Origin: a bacterium | GTDB lineage: Bacteria; Pseudomonadota; Alphaproteobacteria; Acetobacterales; Acetobacteraceae | Length of the DNA: 52,973 nucleotides | Assembly: GCA_027311165.1 (NCBI GenBank) | Contig: DAICZL010000161.1 | Span: forward strand, 1-52,973 | Reading direction: 5' to 3' | Part shown: positions 1 to 8,787 of the stretch, piece after piece | How the letters are laid out: each line of letters starts with the position of its first letter | Numbering within the stretch: the first letter of the stretch is position 1 | Translations under genes and position numbers: made by a program | Notes under the pieces: generated by a model | Told to the model about the DNA's origin: nothing | The model's database searches: none | The model's input: the letters and a program-made list of their open reading frames with translations, nothing else

Positions 1-1628
1 CCTCTGGAGTCGCGCCGGCGCCAGGCCAGCATGACCAGGAGGACGGCCAGGATTCCCCCGACCGTGAGCGCCGTATCGGGGCCGGCAACCACGCCAAGCA
101 CGACCACCAGCCACGCCGCCGTCCCCAACAGGGCCAGGCCGAGCGCCCGGCGCAGCCAATCCATCCATGGCCCCGGTCGCGGTAGCCATCGCGCAAACCC
201 CGGCCAGAGCGCTCCCGCCAGCAGCGGGATGGCCATGCCCAGGCCCAAACCTCCAAAGACCAGTACGACATCAGACGCGCTCCCAGACAACGCGAACCCA
301 ACGGCTGTCCCCAGAAACGGCGCCGAGCACGAGGTCGCCAGAAGGGTCGCGAACCCGCCCGAGAGGAAGGCGTCAGCGTGCTTGCGGGATGAGCGGACCG
401 TGGCGACGCGGCTGACTGCGCTCGCCGGCAAGTCCATTGCGAGCCAGCCCCACAGATTTGCGGCGAACAGCGTCGTCGCGGCGGCCATTCCGGCGAGAAA
501 CCAGGGTTGCTGAAACTGGATGCCCCAGCCAACGGCCAGGCCGGCCGCGCGCAGTCCGATCACGGCCGCCCCGAGGATGAAAAACGAGGCGCCGACGCCC
601 GCGGCTGTCACAAGCAGCGCAACGCGAGCCTCGCGTTTCGACGACGTGTCGGCGATACGCGCCAGGGCAAGCAGCTTCAGCCCGAGGACCGGCAGGACGC
701 ACGGCATCAGATTGAGGATCAAGCCGCCGAGCAGTGCGAGCCCGAAAATGGCTGGCAGCGACTGCCGCGCTCCCGGCATCTCTTGGATGAGCAATGGGCG
801 GGCTGAGAACGTGGCCGATCGAGCGCCCGAAACCAGCGTGAGGTCGAGTGGGGCACCGGCCAACCCGGCTGCGTGGGTGCTGGATATCGGGACCCGCAGG
901 ATCAGCTCCTTGGCGGAGACGTTGTCTCCCACCGCGTGCCCGGCCGACCCGGATGGCAAACCCTCGACGAAGACATCGAGGGGTCCGCGTGGAAGATGCC
1001 CGTCCAGGGTGATTGCCAACTCGGCACTGCCGCCGCGGTCCGCGACCGACACGGCGCGGACGCGCATGCCAAGCGTTGCGGGATCGACAGGCACCAAGGA
1101 CCGCGCATCGGCGATCAGGCCGGACTCGCCATCCGGAACCGCAACCCCGGAGGACAGGTCGAGCTGCAGATCGGCATGGTAGGGCACGCAGACGTTGCTG
1201 CAGGCGGCGTAGTCCAGTCGGAGATGGAAGCGCGCCGGCAGGCCTGGGCGGGGCAGCGTCACCGAGACCGGCAGCACCACCGCGTTCTCGTAGCCCTGCG
1301 TCTCCAGCCCCGAAACCGCGAAGCGGACGGGCGCGGGCCAAGCAACCTCGAAGCTCGAGGCGTTGTCCGAGCCCGTCCAGTCGAGAGTGGCCGGGATGCC
1401 GGCATCCCCCGGCGTGCGCCAGTAGGTGTGCCATCCGGGCGCGAGCCTGATTTGCACGCCGGCATCGAGCCGCGCCCACGAGCCGGTCGCGGCAACAGCG
1501 GTGATAAGCCGGGCGGCCGCATGCGCGTCGCCGACCCATTCCGACGCCGCGGCCTGGGCGGGTGCCGACCCGAGCGACAGCCAGGCGAGCCCGGCGATCG
1601 CCAAACCGACGTAGCGGGGCATGCCCAT
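1..1628 (-). CDS. DsbD/ScsB-type thiol:disulfide interchange membrane protein (3' end cut by window)
   Basis: The leftward frame is open from ATG at 1628 to the window edge, about 542 codons. An N-terminal signal segment (residues ~1-26) is followed by a periplasmic domain with a Cys pair in YAACSNVC (~141-148). The membrane domain carries the two DsbD beta-domain cysteine motifs, NLMPCVLPVL (~308) and TSCSAPFLG (~431). In this family electrons pass from cytoplasmic thioredoxin through the membrane cysteines to periplasmic thiol partners; ScsB-type members are linked to copper tolerance. The start lies 4 nt after the stop of the upstream secreted metal-binding protein, so it is the third gene of a copZ-led operon. 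An alternative ATG is two codons in (1622). The C-terminal thioredoxin-like domain, if present, is outside the window. Confidence 0.9.
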   Translation of the reverse strand, partial: MGMPRYVGLAIAGLAWLSLGSAPAQAAASEWVGDAHAAARLITAVAATGSWARLDAGVQIRLAPGWHTYWRTPGDAGIPATLDWTGSDNASSFEVAWPAPVRFAVSGLETQGYENAVVLPVSVTLPRPGLPARFHLRLDYAACSNVCVPYHADLQLDLSSGVAVPDGESGLIADARSLVPVDPATLGMRVRAVSVADRGGSAELAITLDGHLPRGPLDVFVEGLPSGSAGHAVGDNVSAKELILRVPISSTHAAGLAGAPLDLTLVSGARSATFSARPLLIQEMPGARQSLPAIFGLALLGGLILNLMPCVLPVLGLKLLALARIADTSSKREARVALLVTAAGVGASFFILGAAVIGLRAAGLAVGWGIQFQQPWFLAGMAAATTLFAANLWGWLAMDLPASAVSRVATVRSSRKHADAFLSGGFATLLATSCSAPFLGTAVGFALSGSASDVVLVFGGLGLGMAIPLLAGALWPGFARWLPRPGPWMDWLRRALGLALLGTAAWLVVVLGVVAGPDTALTVGGILAVLLVMLAWRRRDSR

Positions 1629-1632
1629 TGCG

Positions 1633-2553
1633 TCAGGTCACCGCGACGACGAATGGGACCGTCCGGACCTGGCCACCGCCGTCGAACTGGATCCAAAGCA
1701 TGTAGGTTCCCGCCTTCGGCGCCGTGATGTGCAGGGTCAGGTCAGGCGGCACGTGCGAGCCTGGCGGCACGGGTGGCCCCATCCCCTCCATGCCGGGCAT
1801 GTCGGCCATTCCCGGCATGTCCTTCATACCGGCCATCCCCGTCATGTCGTGCTGCATCGGCGTCGCTGTGCCGCCCGCCGCCGGAGCCTCGGTAGGGGCG
1901 GCATGGGCATGCACGTAGGTCAGGTCCGTAGCATCGATGAAAACGGCGTGCGCCGCGACGCCGAGAAAGGGCGAGATGTCCGGGGCCGCATCGCCGTCGC
2001 GCAGCAGATGCAAGCCGAGTTGCGCTTCCTGGCCGGCCTTCAGCTCCATGCCATCAAACCTGACGCCATACCGCCCGTCCGCGCCCTTCGTCCCGGTTGG
2101 CTTCGGCACGTCCGCCACTGCGGTGGACACCCCCGTGCCGACCTTCAGATCGAATCGCATCACCTGTTGGCCGAGTCCCTTCGGGATGCCGTCGGCATAG
2201 ACGTGCCAGACGCGGTTCGCGCTCAGGTTGATCGGGATTCGGAAATGGCCATTCTTGCCGGGCGCCTCGCCATGCTCATGCACGAAGCTGCGTAGATCCT
2301 GGCTCACCGCAATGACATGCAGCTGCTTGGACAGTTCGGTCTCATACGCGGTGGCGGGCGTTGCCGCTCCAATCGGCGTCATGGCGATGTCGAGCACCTG
2401 CTTCGCCCCGCTTCCGGTAGCGACCATCGTCGCCGTCACCTTTGGTTTGCCGTCCGGCAGCGCGTAGATGCCCGTCAGTGGTTCGGCCGTGCGCCCAACA
2501 GACGGGAGCCCGAGGCTGACCAGGACGGAAAGGCAGAGAACGGCGGCGCGCAT
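1633..2553 (-). CDS. Secreted Met/His-rich metal-binding protein of unknown family
   Basis: This is a 306-aa protein with a clear Sec signal peptide (hydrophobic LCLSVLVSLGLP, Ala-rich cleavage region near residue 22). The body is beta-rich. Residues ~235-262 contain a run of Met-Gly-Met type repeats (GMAGMKDMPGMADMPGMEGM) typical of periplasmic Cu(I) chelation. The C-terminal ~45 residues resemble a small YtkA/FixH-like beta-sandwich. It sits between copZ (23-nt gap) and the DsbD-like gene (4-nt gap) in one leftward operon under the CueR-type promoter at 2811-2841. The start at 2553 is chosen because it begins the signal peptide; the open frame extends further upstream through copZ without meaning. 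I infer a periplasmic copper buffer or chaperone, but I do not recognise a named family. Confidence 0.8.
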   Translation of the reverse strand: MRAAVLCLSVLVSLGLPSVGRTAEPLTGIYALPDGKPKVTATMVATGSGAKQVLDIAMTPIGAATPATAYETELSKQLHVIAVSQDLRSFVHEHGEAPGKNGHFRIPINLSANRVWHVYADGIPKGLGQQVMRFDLKVGTGVSTAVADVPKPTGTKGADGRYGVRFDGMELKAGQEAQLGLHLLRDGDAAPDISPFLGVAAHAVFIDATDLTYVHAHAAPTEAPAAGGTATPMQHDMTGMAGMKDMPGMADMPGMEGMGPPVPPGSHVPPDLTLHITAPKAGTYMLWIQFDGGGQVRTVPFVVAVT

Positions 2554-2576
2554 GACGGACTCCCGGACGTGGCTTT

Positions 2577-2789
2577 TCAAAGAGCGTGTTTGTTCAGGGC
2601 TTGGGCTTCGTAACCCTCTGCGCGGATCGCCTGCGCGATTTGCTCGGCCGCGGCGTTGCTGTCGGTGCGGACCAAGCCGGCCACGAGATCGACTTCGACC
2701 CGCGCGCCGGGATCGACGCCCTGCACCGCGCCGGTCACGGTCCGCTCGCAATGGCCGCACGTCATGCCTTCGACCCTGAAGCTTTGCAT
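2577..2789 (-). CDS. copZ: Copper chaperone CopZ (HMA domain)
   Basis: This 70-aa single-domain protein has the heavy-metal-associated signature GMTCGHC at residues 8-14, directly after the first beta strand, and ends with the predicted HMA fold length. CopZ-type proteins carry Cu(I) in the cytoplasm to P1B-type ATPases and regulators. The His between the two Cys of the motif is also found in bacterial CopZ. It is the first gene after a CueR-type promoter (2811-2841) and leads the operon copZ, Met-rich secreted protein, DsbD-like reductase. A second HMA protein lies at 14025-14276. Confidence 0.93.
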   Translation of the reverse strand: MQSFRVEGMTCGHCERTVTGAVQGVDPGARVEVDLVAGLVRTDSNAAAEQIAQAIRAEGYEAQALNKHAL

Positions 2790-2810
2790 GGTCTATTCTC
2801 CTTCGCCCTC

Positions 2811-2841
2811 GGTCTGCGCCCCTCCACCATGGGAAGGTCAA
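2811..2841 (-). promoter_or_regulatory. CueR-type promoter/operator for copZ operon
   Basis: On the minus strand TTGACC (2841-2836) is followed by the 19-bp spacer TTCCCATGGTGGAGGGGCG and a -10-like CAGACC (2816-2811). The long 19-bp spacer with a dyad starting CTTCCCA is the hallmark of MerR-family copper promoters. It lies 22 bp before the copZ start. Confidence 0.75.
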
Positions 2842-2857
2842 GCGGAAGCGGCGGCCT

Positions 2858-3325
2858 CTACCACGGGGCCCTGAGCGCGGGTGGCGGCGACCGGCCGCTT
2901 GGAACGAGTTGCGTCAGCACCGCGAGTAGTCCGAGGACCACGCCGCCGACCCCAACGTAGAGCCGGACAGGCTCGAAATAGGTCAGCAAGGTCGTCGCGC
3001 CGAAGGTAAGGAGCAGAACCTTGTTGCAGATGGGGCATGCGACACCGAGAAAATTGATGGCGGATGCGAGCCCGATCCGCCGCACGCCGCAGGCGGGTCG
3101 CCGAAAACCCAGATACAGAACGACCAGGATTGACTGGGCGGCCAGGAGCGGCAGTTCGTAGCCCGCTGTCGGCACCATCCGAATGAACAGCGGGTTCGGC
3201 CAGACGGCGGCAACGGTACCGAGGACGACAAAGCTCGCCAGGCCAACGACAGTGCTGGCCGTCGCGCGTTGCCAGAAACCGGGTGGATTCAGCTCACCCG
3301 AGCGCCCGGTCTCGTCGGACCTCAC
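2858..3325 (-). CDS. Small polytopic membrane protein with CPxC motif
   Basis: The gene encodes about 155 aa with four hydrophobic segments (roughly residues 19-40, 52-70, 82-107 and 112-132). The third segment holds a CPIC motif within GVACPICNKVLLL. GTG at 3325-3323 is chosen as start because its G is the last base of the TAG stop of the multicopper oxidase gene (TAGTG), a usual coupled arrangement; a start at 3388 would overlap the oxidase by 64 bp. Similar small CPxCNK membrane proteins occur in actinobacterial and proteobacterial genomes without assigned function. The membrane CxxC next to an oxidase and a DsbD-like gene suggests a role in copper delivery or thiol redox, which is inference. 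Confidence 0.75.
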   Translation of the reverse strand: MRSDETGRSGELNPPGFWQRATASTVVGLASFVVLGTVAAVWPNPLFIRMVPTAGYELPLLAAQSILVVLYLGFRRPACGVRRIGLASAINFLGVACPICNKVLLLTFGATTLLTYFEPVRLYVGVGGVVLGLLAVLTQLVPSGRSPPPALRAPW

Positions 3326-4863
3326 TACAGGTTCTCGTACTGCACCGTGGTCATCATGCCCGCCTCCATGTGATAAAGATTGTGGCAATGGAAGGCCCAG
3401 CGGCCAGGATTGTCGGCATCGAAGGCGATCGTGAGCGACCGCATCGGCGGCACCAGCACCGTGTCACGCACGGCGCCGGCAAATCGGGCGCCATCGACCT
3501 CCACCACCTGGAAGAAGTGTCCATGCAGGTGCATCGGGTGCGACATCATCGTTCGGTTGGCCATGACGACCTCGACACGATGTCCGGTCGCAACCATCAA
3601 TGGCCTGTCATTGCCGAAGGTCAGACCGTTCAGACCCCACACGTAGCGTTCCATCGAGCCTGTCAGATCGAGCCGGTGCACGCGATCAGCCGGCTTGGAG
3701 GGGAGCGGCGCCATGGCGCGCAGACCCTGCTCCATGCCGATATTGAGCGGGGCCGACGGCTCCGGCGCGAGCACGGTGAACTTGCCGATCTGGCCGCCGG
3801 CGGTCGCGAGCACTATTCCAGTCCGCTGGCGCTCGCCTTCCAGCACCGCGAACACGGGCGTCACGGCCTGCCCGGCTGCGAGTTGAAACTCGAGGTCGAT
3901 CCGTTGCGCAATCGCCAAGGGGAAGACGGAGCCAGATATCGGCTGCACCGGATGTCCGTCTACCGCGACGAGACGTGCTTCCTCGACCTGGCTCACATCG
4001 ATATGAAAGTTGCTTGCGGCCGACGCGTTGATGACACGCAGCCTTATCCGGCCGCCCGGCTCGACACGGATCACCTCGGGATCGCGGAGGGTGCGGTCGT
4101 TGGCCAGGAAGGCATCATAGGCCACGTCGTTCAGGTCCATGGCCATGCCCATCGCTCCGGCGTCGCCCATTCCCATTCCTGGCATAGAAGCCATGCTGCC
4201 CGGCGCCGGCGCAGCCTTGCCGTCGCCCATCGCCATCGCAGGCATGTCCATGCCCTGCATCCGATTGCCGGCCGTGGCCGACGCCTGGTCCTGTTTCTGC
4301 TTGGCCGGCGACGCGGTGACGCGACGCAGGCCATCGTAGATTTCCTGAGGCGAGCGGAAAGCGAAGTCGTGCAGCATCAGCACGACCTCCTGGCGGTCCT
4401 CGGCGCTACCCTGCTCGCGCACGATGAGCGGCGCGCTCATCAGCGCCTGCTCCTGCAGCCCCTGATGCGAGTGCATCCAGAACGTTCCTGGGACGGTCAG
4501 CGGGAAGTCGTATTGGGTGGTCGCGCCCGGCGCCAACGCAGGTGCCGAGATTCCGGGGACGCCGTCCTGCCTATAAGGAGGCGTCAGACCATGCCAGTGG
4601 ATCAGTGTGTCGGCGCCTGCATCGTTGCGCAGCTCCACCCGGAAACGCGTTCCGACCTCGGTTACGAGTCCGCGGCTCCCGTCGGGCTGGGTGATGCCGA
4701 ACACAGTCGCCGCCCGGCCATTGACTTCGAGAGTGCGGCGACCCGCGACCAAGGTCGTCGCCCCGGTGGCCCGGGCGGGCGGCCACAGCGGCGCAACGAC
4801 CGCGCCGACCACTCCGGCCCCCGTGGTCGTCAACAGGCGGCGGCGACTGAGTTGAAGCGACAT
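3325..4863 (-). CDS. Tat-exported multicopper oxidase with Met-rich insert
   Basis: The 512-aa product begins with a twin-arginine signal (SRRRLLTTTG, residues ~6-15). All four copper-binding segments are present: HWHG (~88), HSHQG (~129), HPMHLHGHFF (~440) and HCHNLYHMEAGM (~492), which together ligate the T1, T2 and T3 coppers. Residues ~198-244 form a Met-rich insertion (repeats of MGM, MAM) as in CueO/PcoA/CopA enzymes that oxidise Cu(I) in the periplasm. The ATG at 4863 is chosen because it begins the Tat signal; the open frame upstream crosses the promoter at 4977-5007. It is co-transcribed with the CPxC membrane protein. CueO-like and CopA-like names are both possible, so no symbol is given. 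Confidence 0.93.
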   Translation of the reverse strand: MSLQLSRRRLLTTTGAGVVGAVVAPLWPPARATGATTLVAGRRTLEVNGRAATVFGITQPDGSRGLVTEVGTRFRVELRNDAGADTLIHWHGLTPPYRQDGVPGISAPALAPGATTQYDFPLTVPGTFWMHSHQGLQEQALMSAPLIVREQGSAEDRQEVVLMLHDFAFRSPQEIYDGLRRVTASPAKQKQDQASATAGNRMQGMDMPAMAMGDGKAAPAPGSMASMPGMGMGDAGAMGMAMDLNDVAYDAFLANDRTLRDPEVIRVEPGGRIRLRVINASAASNFHIDVSQVEEARLVAVDGHPVQPISGSVFPLAIAQRIDLEFQLAAGQAVTPVFAVLEGERQRTGIVLATAGGQIGKFTVLAPEPSAPLNIGMEQGLRAMAPLPSKPADRVHRLDLTGSMERYVWGLNGLTFGNDRPLMVATGHRVEVVMANRTMMSHPMHLHGHFFQVVEVDGARFAGAVRDTVLVPPMRSLTIAFDADNPGRWAFHCHNLYHMEAGMMTTVQYENL

Positions 4864-4976
4864 GCGAACCTCTCTTGTTGGCGGCCGAGCTGCACCGATT
4901 GACGTCGTCGTGTGCCGCGTCCGGGGGCCGTCATCACATGGAGCCTGCCTTGTCCACCGTCCACATGCACAAAGGC

Positions 4977-5007
4977 CGTCTGCGCCCTTCCGCCATGGGA
5001 AGGTCAA
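4977..5007 (-). promoter_or_regulatory. CueR-type promoter/operator for the multicopper oxidase
   Basis: Minus strand TTGACC (5007-5002), 19-bp spacer TTCCCATGGCGGAAGGGCG, then CAGACG (4982-4977). The spacer carries the CTTCCCA/GGAAGGG dyad. It is nearly identical to the copZ promoter and lies 114 bp upstream of the oxidase start. Confidence 0.75.
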
Positions 5008-5292
5008 GGTCGGACGGAGGATGAGCTTTGGTCCGTTAAAGTCTTGCGGCATTTGCAGTGCTCGATCCGAGCACCGCGAGCAGCGAGAGACTGGCGCCCA
5101 TGAAAGCGCTGCGAGGACGAGCAGGGCCGCGATGCTGGCGCGGTATAGGGCCACCAGGCATGCGTTGAAGTCGCCGCCGGGCAATCGGTCGCCCGATTCG
5201 CCGCCGCGCTTCGGCTCCCGGCAACGCTTGGTCGGAGGCCCACGGCATATCGCAGCCGACCAGCGCGTTTCGGAAAGAGCTGCACTCACCAC
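5008..5292. other. Intergenic region between divergent copper promoters
   Basis: About 285 bp separate the leftward oxidase promoter from the rightward ATPase promoter. Several overlapping open frames exist, but none has a convincing start, ribosome binding site or family feature. A possible vestigial secretory peptide frame on the minus strand (5101-5036) is too weak to call. Confidence 0.4.
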
Positions 5293-5323
5293 TTGACCTT
5301 ACCATGGTGGGAAGCCCCACCTC
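5293..5323 (+). promoter_or_regulatory. CueR-type promoter/operator for copA-cueR
   Basis: Plus strand TTGACC (5293-5298), spacer TTACCATGGTGGGAAGCCC (19 bp, 5299-5317), then CACCTC (5318-5323). It sits 26 bp upstream of the copA ATG. One base of the usual CTTCCCA half-site is changed to CTTACCA. Confidence 0.7.
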
Positions 5324-5349
5324 TGTTCCCGACGACGGGAGCAGCTGGC

Positions 5350-7776
5350 ATGGATCAGGGTATTATCGGGCTTGAACCGGCTCGGGACGTGATGGACACC
5401 CGGATGGACGTGCACGTCGCGGGGATGAGCTGTGCGTCATGCGTCCGCCGCGTGGAGCGTATTGTTGCGGCGGTTCCCGGCGCCACGGACGTCGCAGTCA
5501 ACTTGGCGACCGAACGGGCCTCCTTCAGCACCGCACCTGATTTCAGGACGCGGGCGCTGACTGAAGCGCTTAGGGCCGCCGGCTATCCTGCCGTCGAGGA
5601 GACACTGGACCTGGCAATCGCCGGCATGACCTGCGCCTCCTGCGCCGGAAGGGTCGAGCGGGCGCTGCTAGCCGTACCAGGTGTGGTCTCGGCAGAGGTC
5701 AATCTGGCAACCGAGCGCGCGCGCGTTCGCGTGGTCGCAGGGGTGGCCGGCCTGGGCGAGCTGACCTCCGCTTTGCGACGGGCCGGCTATGAAGCGGCCC
5801 AAGCGCAGGCTCGCGCCGAGACGTCCGGGGCCGAGGTAGCCGGCGCGGCGTCTCGCCGGGACGGTATCGTCGCGGCGCTTGCACTCGCCTTCGCATTTCC
5901 GCTGCTGCTGCCGATGCTGCTAATGCCGCTCGGCGTGGACGCGGCCTTGCCTGGTTGGGCGCAGCTCGGTCTGGCGGCGGTCGTGCAGTTCGGTTTCGGG
6001 GCGCGATTCTACCGCGGCGCCTGGAGGGCGCTGTGGGCTGGCGCCGGCAACATGGACAGCCTGGTGGCGCTCGGGACGAGTGCCGCCTTCGGACTGAGCC
6101 TGTGGGAGTTCGCCGCCGGGCACGGCGGGCATCTGTATTTCGAGGCGTCGGCCGCCGTCATCGCCCTTGTGCGTCTCGGCAAGTGGTTGGAGACGCGGGC
6201 CCGTCGCCAGGCCGGAGAGGCGATCCGTGCCTTGGAGCGGCTGCGGCCTGAGCGCGCGCGTGTGCGCCGCAGCGGCGCCGAACTCGATGTGGCCGCCGCC
6301 GACTTGCGTGTTGGCGATATGCTGGTGGTCCGCCCCGGCGAGCGAATCGCCGCCGACGCAATCGTGCGGGAGGGCGAGGGGAGTGCCGACGAAAGCCTGC
6401 TCACAGGGGAAAGCCTGCCCGTCCCCAAGGAGCCGGGCAGTCGCCTGTTCGGTGGGGCGCTGAATGGTGAGGCTCTGCTGCTCGCGGATGTCACGGCGAC
6501 GGGCGCCGAGAGCCAGCTCGCCCGCATGGTGCGGATGGTCGAGGACGCGCAGGCGGCCAAGCCGCCGGTGCAGCGGCTGGTCGACCGAGTGAGCGCGATC
6601 TTCGTCCCTTCGGTGGTCGGGATCGCGCTCATGACCTTCTTTGGATGGTGGGCGAGCGGAGCGGCGATCGAGACCGCCGCCGTCAACGCGGTCGCGGTCC
6701 TGGTGATCGCCTGCCCATGTGCGCTTGGGCTGGCGACGCCGGCCGCGATCATGGTCGGGACCGGAGTGGCCGCGCGCCACGGCATCCTTATTCGCGACCC
6801 GGCGGCACTGGAGCAATCTCGTGCGATCCACACCGTGGTGTTCGACAAGACTGGCACACTGACCGAGGGCCGGCCGGATCTGGTCGCCTTGTACCCGGTT
6901 GCAGGCGAGCCGGCCGACCGTGCCTTGCGTCTTGCCGCTGCGTTGCAGGCCGGGAGCGAACATCCCCTTGCCCGCGGCGTGCTGGCCAAGGCTGCGCACC
7001 TTACCTTACCGGCCACCCAGGGCATTCGCGCCCTACCCGGGCGTGGACTGGAGGGTCAGATCGAGGGGCAGCGCCTTCTCCTGGGGAGCGGGCGGCTGAT
7101 GGAGGAGGCTGGCGTCGACACCGCCCTCCTGCGCGCGGAGGCGGCCGATCTGGCCCACGATGGCCTCACTGTCTCGTACCTCGCGGAAGGCGGTAGGCTA
7201 CTCGCCTTGCTCGGCTTTGGCGACGCGCCGAAGGTGGGTGCCGCGGACGCAGTGGCGTGGCTGCGCGCCCAGGGGCTGCGTGTGGTGCTTTTGACGGGCG
7301 ACAACCAAGGGGCGGCCGATGCGGCGGCCCGGCTGCTCGGCATCAAGGAGGTCTGGGCGGAGGCGCTTCCCGCGGACAAGGCGGCGCTGGTGGCCAGCCT
7401 GCGCGCGGGCGGCGCGGTCGCCATGGTGGGCGACGGAGTTAACGATGCTGCAGCCCTCGCCGCCGCCGACCTCGGGCTGGCGATGGCGACCGGAACGAAC
7501 GTGGCTTCGGCTGCCTCCGGCATCACGCTCATGCGCGGAGACCCGATGCTGGTGCCGGCGGCGCTCGACATCGCCGGGCGAACCTACCGGCGGATCCGCC
7601 AAGGCCTGTTCTGGGCATTTGCCTACAACCTGGTCGGCATTCCCCTTGCCGCCTTCGGCTTGCTGAGCCCGGTCGTTGCAGGCGGGGCAATGGCTTTTTC
7701 CAGCGTGAGCGTGGTCGGCAGTGCGTTGCTTCTCCGGCGCTGGCATCCGGCGATCGGATCGGGGACGCGCCGATGA
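5350..7776 (+). CDS. copA: Copper-exporting P1B-type ATPase with two HMA domains
   Basis: The 808-aa protein has two N-terminal metal-binding domains (GMSCASC ~25-31, GMTCASC ~92-98), a membrane domain with the transport motif CPCALG (~454), the phosphorylation site DKTGTLTEG (~498), TGDN, and the hinge motif GDGVND (~694). These define a Cu(I)-exporting CPx-ATPase of the inner membrane. ATG 5350 is chosen because GGGAG lies ~8 nt upstream; the open frame starts at the TTG inside the promoter. The stop overlaps the cueR start (ATGA at 7773), so pump and regulator are translated together from the CueR-type promoter at 5293. Two other P-type ATPases in the window differ in N-terminal domains. 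Confidence 0.95.
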   Translation: MDQGIIGLEPARDVMDTRMDVHVAGMSCASCVRRVERIVAAVPGATDVAVNLATERASFSTAPDFRTRALTEALRAAGYPAVEETLDLAIAGMTCASCAGRVERALLAVPGVVSAEVNLATERARVRVVAGVAGLGELTSALRRAGYEAAQAQARAETSGAEVAGAASRRDGIVAALALAFAFPLLLPMLLMPLGVDAALPGWAQLGLAAVVQFGFGARFYRGAWRALWAGAGNMDSLVALGTSAAFGLSLWEFAAGHGGHLYFEASAAVIALVRLGKWLETRARRQAGEAIRALERLRPERARVRRSGAELDVAAADLRVGDMLVVRPGERIAADAIVREGEGSADESLLTGESLPVPKEPGSRLFGGALNGEALLLADVTATGAESQLARMVRMVEDAQAAKPPVQRLVDRVSAIFVPSVVGIALMTFFGWWASGAAIETAAVNAVAVLVIACPCALGLATPAAIMVGTGVAARHGILIRDPAALEQSRAIHTVVFDKTGTLTEGRPDLVALYPVAGEPADRALRLAAALQAGSEHPLARGVLAKAAHLTLPATQGIRALPGRGLEGQIEGQRLLLGSGRLMEEAGVDTALLRAEAADLAHDGLTVSYLAEGGRLLALLGFGDAPKVGAADAVAWLRAQGLRVVLLTGDNQGAADAAARLLGIKEVWAEALPADKAALVASLRAGGAVAMVGDGVNDAAALAAADLGLAMATGTNVASAASGITLMRGDPMLVPAALDIAGRTYRRIRQGLFWAFAYNLVGIPLAAFGLLSPVVAGGAMAFSSVSVVGSALLLRRWHPAIGSGTRR

Positions 7777-8249
7777 ATATTGGCGAAGCCGCGCGGGCCA
7801 GCGGCGTGTCCGCGAAGATGATCCGCTACTACGAGAGCGTCGGCCTCTTGGCAGCCGCTGAGCGGACCGGGGCCGGCTATCGCTGCTACGGCGAGCGCGA
7901 TATCCACATGCTGCGCTTTCTCCGGCGCGCTCGTGACCTCGGCTTTTCGATGGCCGAGATGCGAGATCTGCAGGCTCTTTGGCGGGACAATCGCCGCGCC
8001 AGTGCGGACGTGAAGCGGTTGGCGTTGGCGCACGTGGCGGCGCTGGACGCCAAGGCGGCGCAAATCCAGGCGATGAGCCGCACGTTGCGCACCCTGGCCG
8101 ATGCGTGCAACGGCGATCACCGCCCCGACTGCCCGATCATCGACGAACTTGCCGACGGCTCGAAGTCGCCCGTGGACCCAATTGGGCAGGCGGCAAGCGG
8201 CCCGAACGCCATTCATGGGAAACTCGCGGTGCAGTCACGTAATCGCTAG
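7773..8249 (+). CDS. cueR: CueR, MerR-family Cu(I)-responsive activator
   Basis: The 158-aa protein has the MerR winged-helix start ([20 protein letters not shown]), a long dimerisation helix, and the metal-binding loop CNGDHRPDC, giving the C-X7-C spacing of monovalent-metal sensors of the CueR group. CueR untwists promoters with 19-bp spacers, and six such promoters lie in this window. The ATG overlaps the copA stop by 4 nt, making copA-cueR one autoregulated unit. The C-terminal ~28 residues after the sensor loop are longer than in typical CueR and look poorly conserved. Confidence 0.93.
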   Translation: MNIGEAARASGVSAKMIRYYESVGLLAAAERTGAGYRCYGERDIHMLRFLRRARDLGFSMAEMRDLQALWRDNRRASADVKRLALAHVAALDAKAAQIQAMSRTLRTLADACNGDHRPDCPIIDELADGSKSPVDPIGQAASGPNAIHGKLAVQSRNR

Positions 8250-8339
8250 GGAACCTTCCCATGTGGCAAGGAGCGTTGCTGGACAAGGCGCCGCTTCGCG
8301 GCCGTACCGGCGGAGGTTCCCGATGACGGGTCCGTCTTT

Positions 8340-8735
8340 CAAGATACTTGCCTACATCGAGGAATGCCTCCGGCGTCACCGCACCCGAATCCGCAAGGGT
8401 ATCGCACCACGGCCTCGAGGCTGGCGGGAAGCACGTTGAGCCGCAGCATTTGCGCCTCACGCTGGCCTGCGCCGAGATGTGCCGGACCTCCGGATTCATG
8501 CCTCCGCAAGGTCGGGCGCGGTTGTGCCAGAGTGCCTCGAGGCGTTTGATCCAGTCCATCGACTCGCCCGAGGTCACCGACCCGCCGGATGAACCGCGAC
8601 GTCTCCACATCTTGCTCCCCAAACGTCCGATAGTCGCTTGCGGTCTGGCCGCGTCCGGATCAATCCAATACTCTCGTAATAAAGGAGCATCTTGGCGCTC
8701 ACGCCCGAGGCCTTCGCGGCTTCCCCAATAACCAT
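8340..8735 (-). pseudogene. Decayed second cueR-like regulator
   Basis: From ATG 8735 the minus strand reads a typical MerR/CueR start ([20 protein letters not shown], then ESIGLI). It loses frame near 8640 and continues in other frames with recognisable pieces: FGEQDVETSRFIRRV, then LEALWHNRARPC, which aligns with the LLALWRD-RAS stretch of CueR. The C-X7-C sensor loop is not recoverable. At least two frameshifts are needed, so I call a pseudogene. It sits convergent to the intact cueR and still has a good CueR-type promoter (8757-8787). The 3' limit is approximate. Confidence 0.7.
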
Positions 8736-8756
8736 GTTTGCCTCACCAGACCTTCA

Positions 8757-8787
8757 GACATGAGGCTTTCTATTATGGGAAGGTCAA
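8757..8787 (-). promoter_or_regulatory. CueR-type promoter upstream of the decayed cueR
   Basis: Minus strand TTGACC (8787-8782), 19-bp spacer TTCCCATAATAGAAAGCCT, then CATGTC (8762-8757). It lies 21 bp before the start of the decayed MerR gene. The promoter is intact although its gene is not. Confidence 0.65.

Noticed and set aside
373-1539. 388-codon leftward frame at the left edge
   Set aside because: A different minus-strand frame carries the DsbD motifs PCVLPV and SCSAP with membrane helices; this one is Arg-rich shadow.
1780-1870. Tandem DNA repeat in the secreted protein gene
   Set aside because: The repetition is at the codon level (Met-Gly-Met-Pro peptides) in an intact gene and reflects metal-binding sequence.
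2577-2789. MerP-like mercury protein
   Set aside because: There is no signal peptide and no merT or merA; context is copper.
3283-4902. Long rightward open frame antisense to the multicopper oxidase
   Set aside because: It is a high-G+C shadow; the minus strand has all four copper motifs and a Tat signal, and the rightward frame is low-complexity His/Arg.
8251-8275. A possible seventh CueR box (CCTTCCCATGTGGCAAGG) after cueR
   Set aside because: It lacks TTGACC and the right half is mutated; no gene follows in a suitable position.
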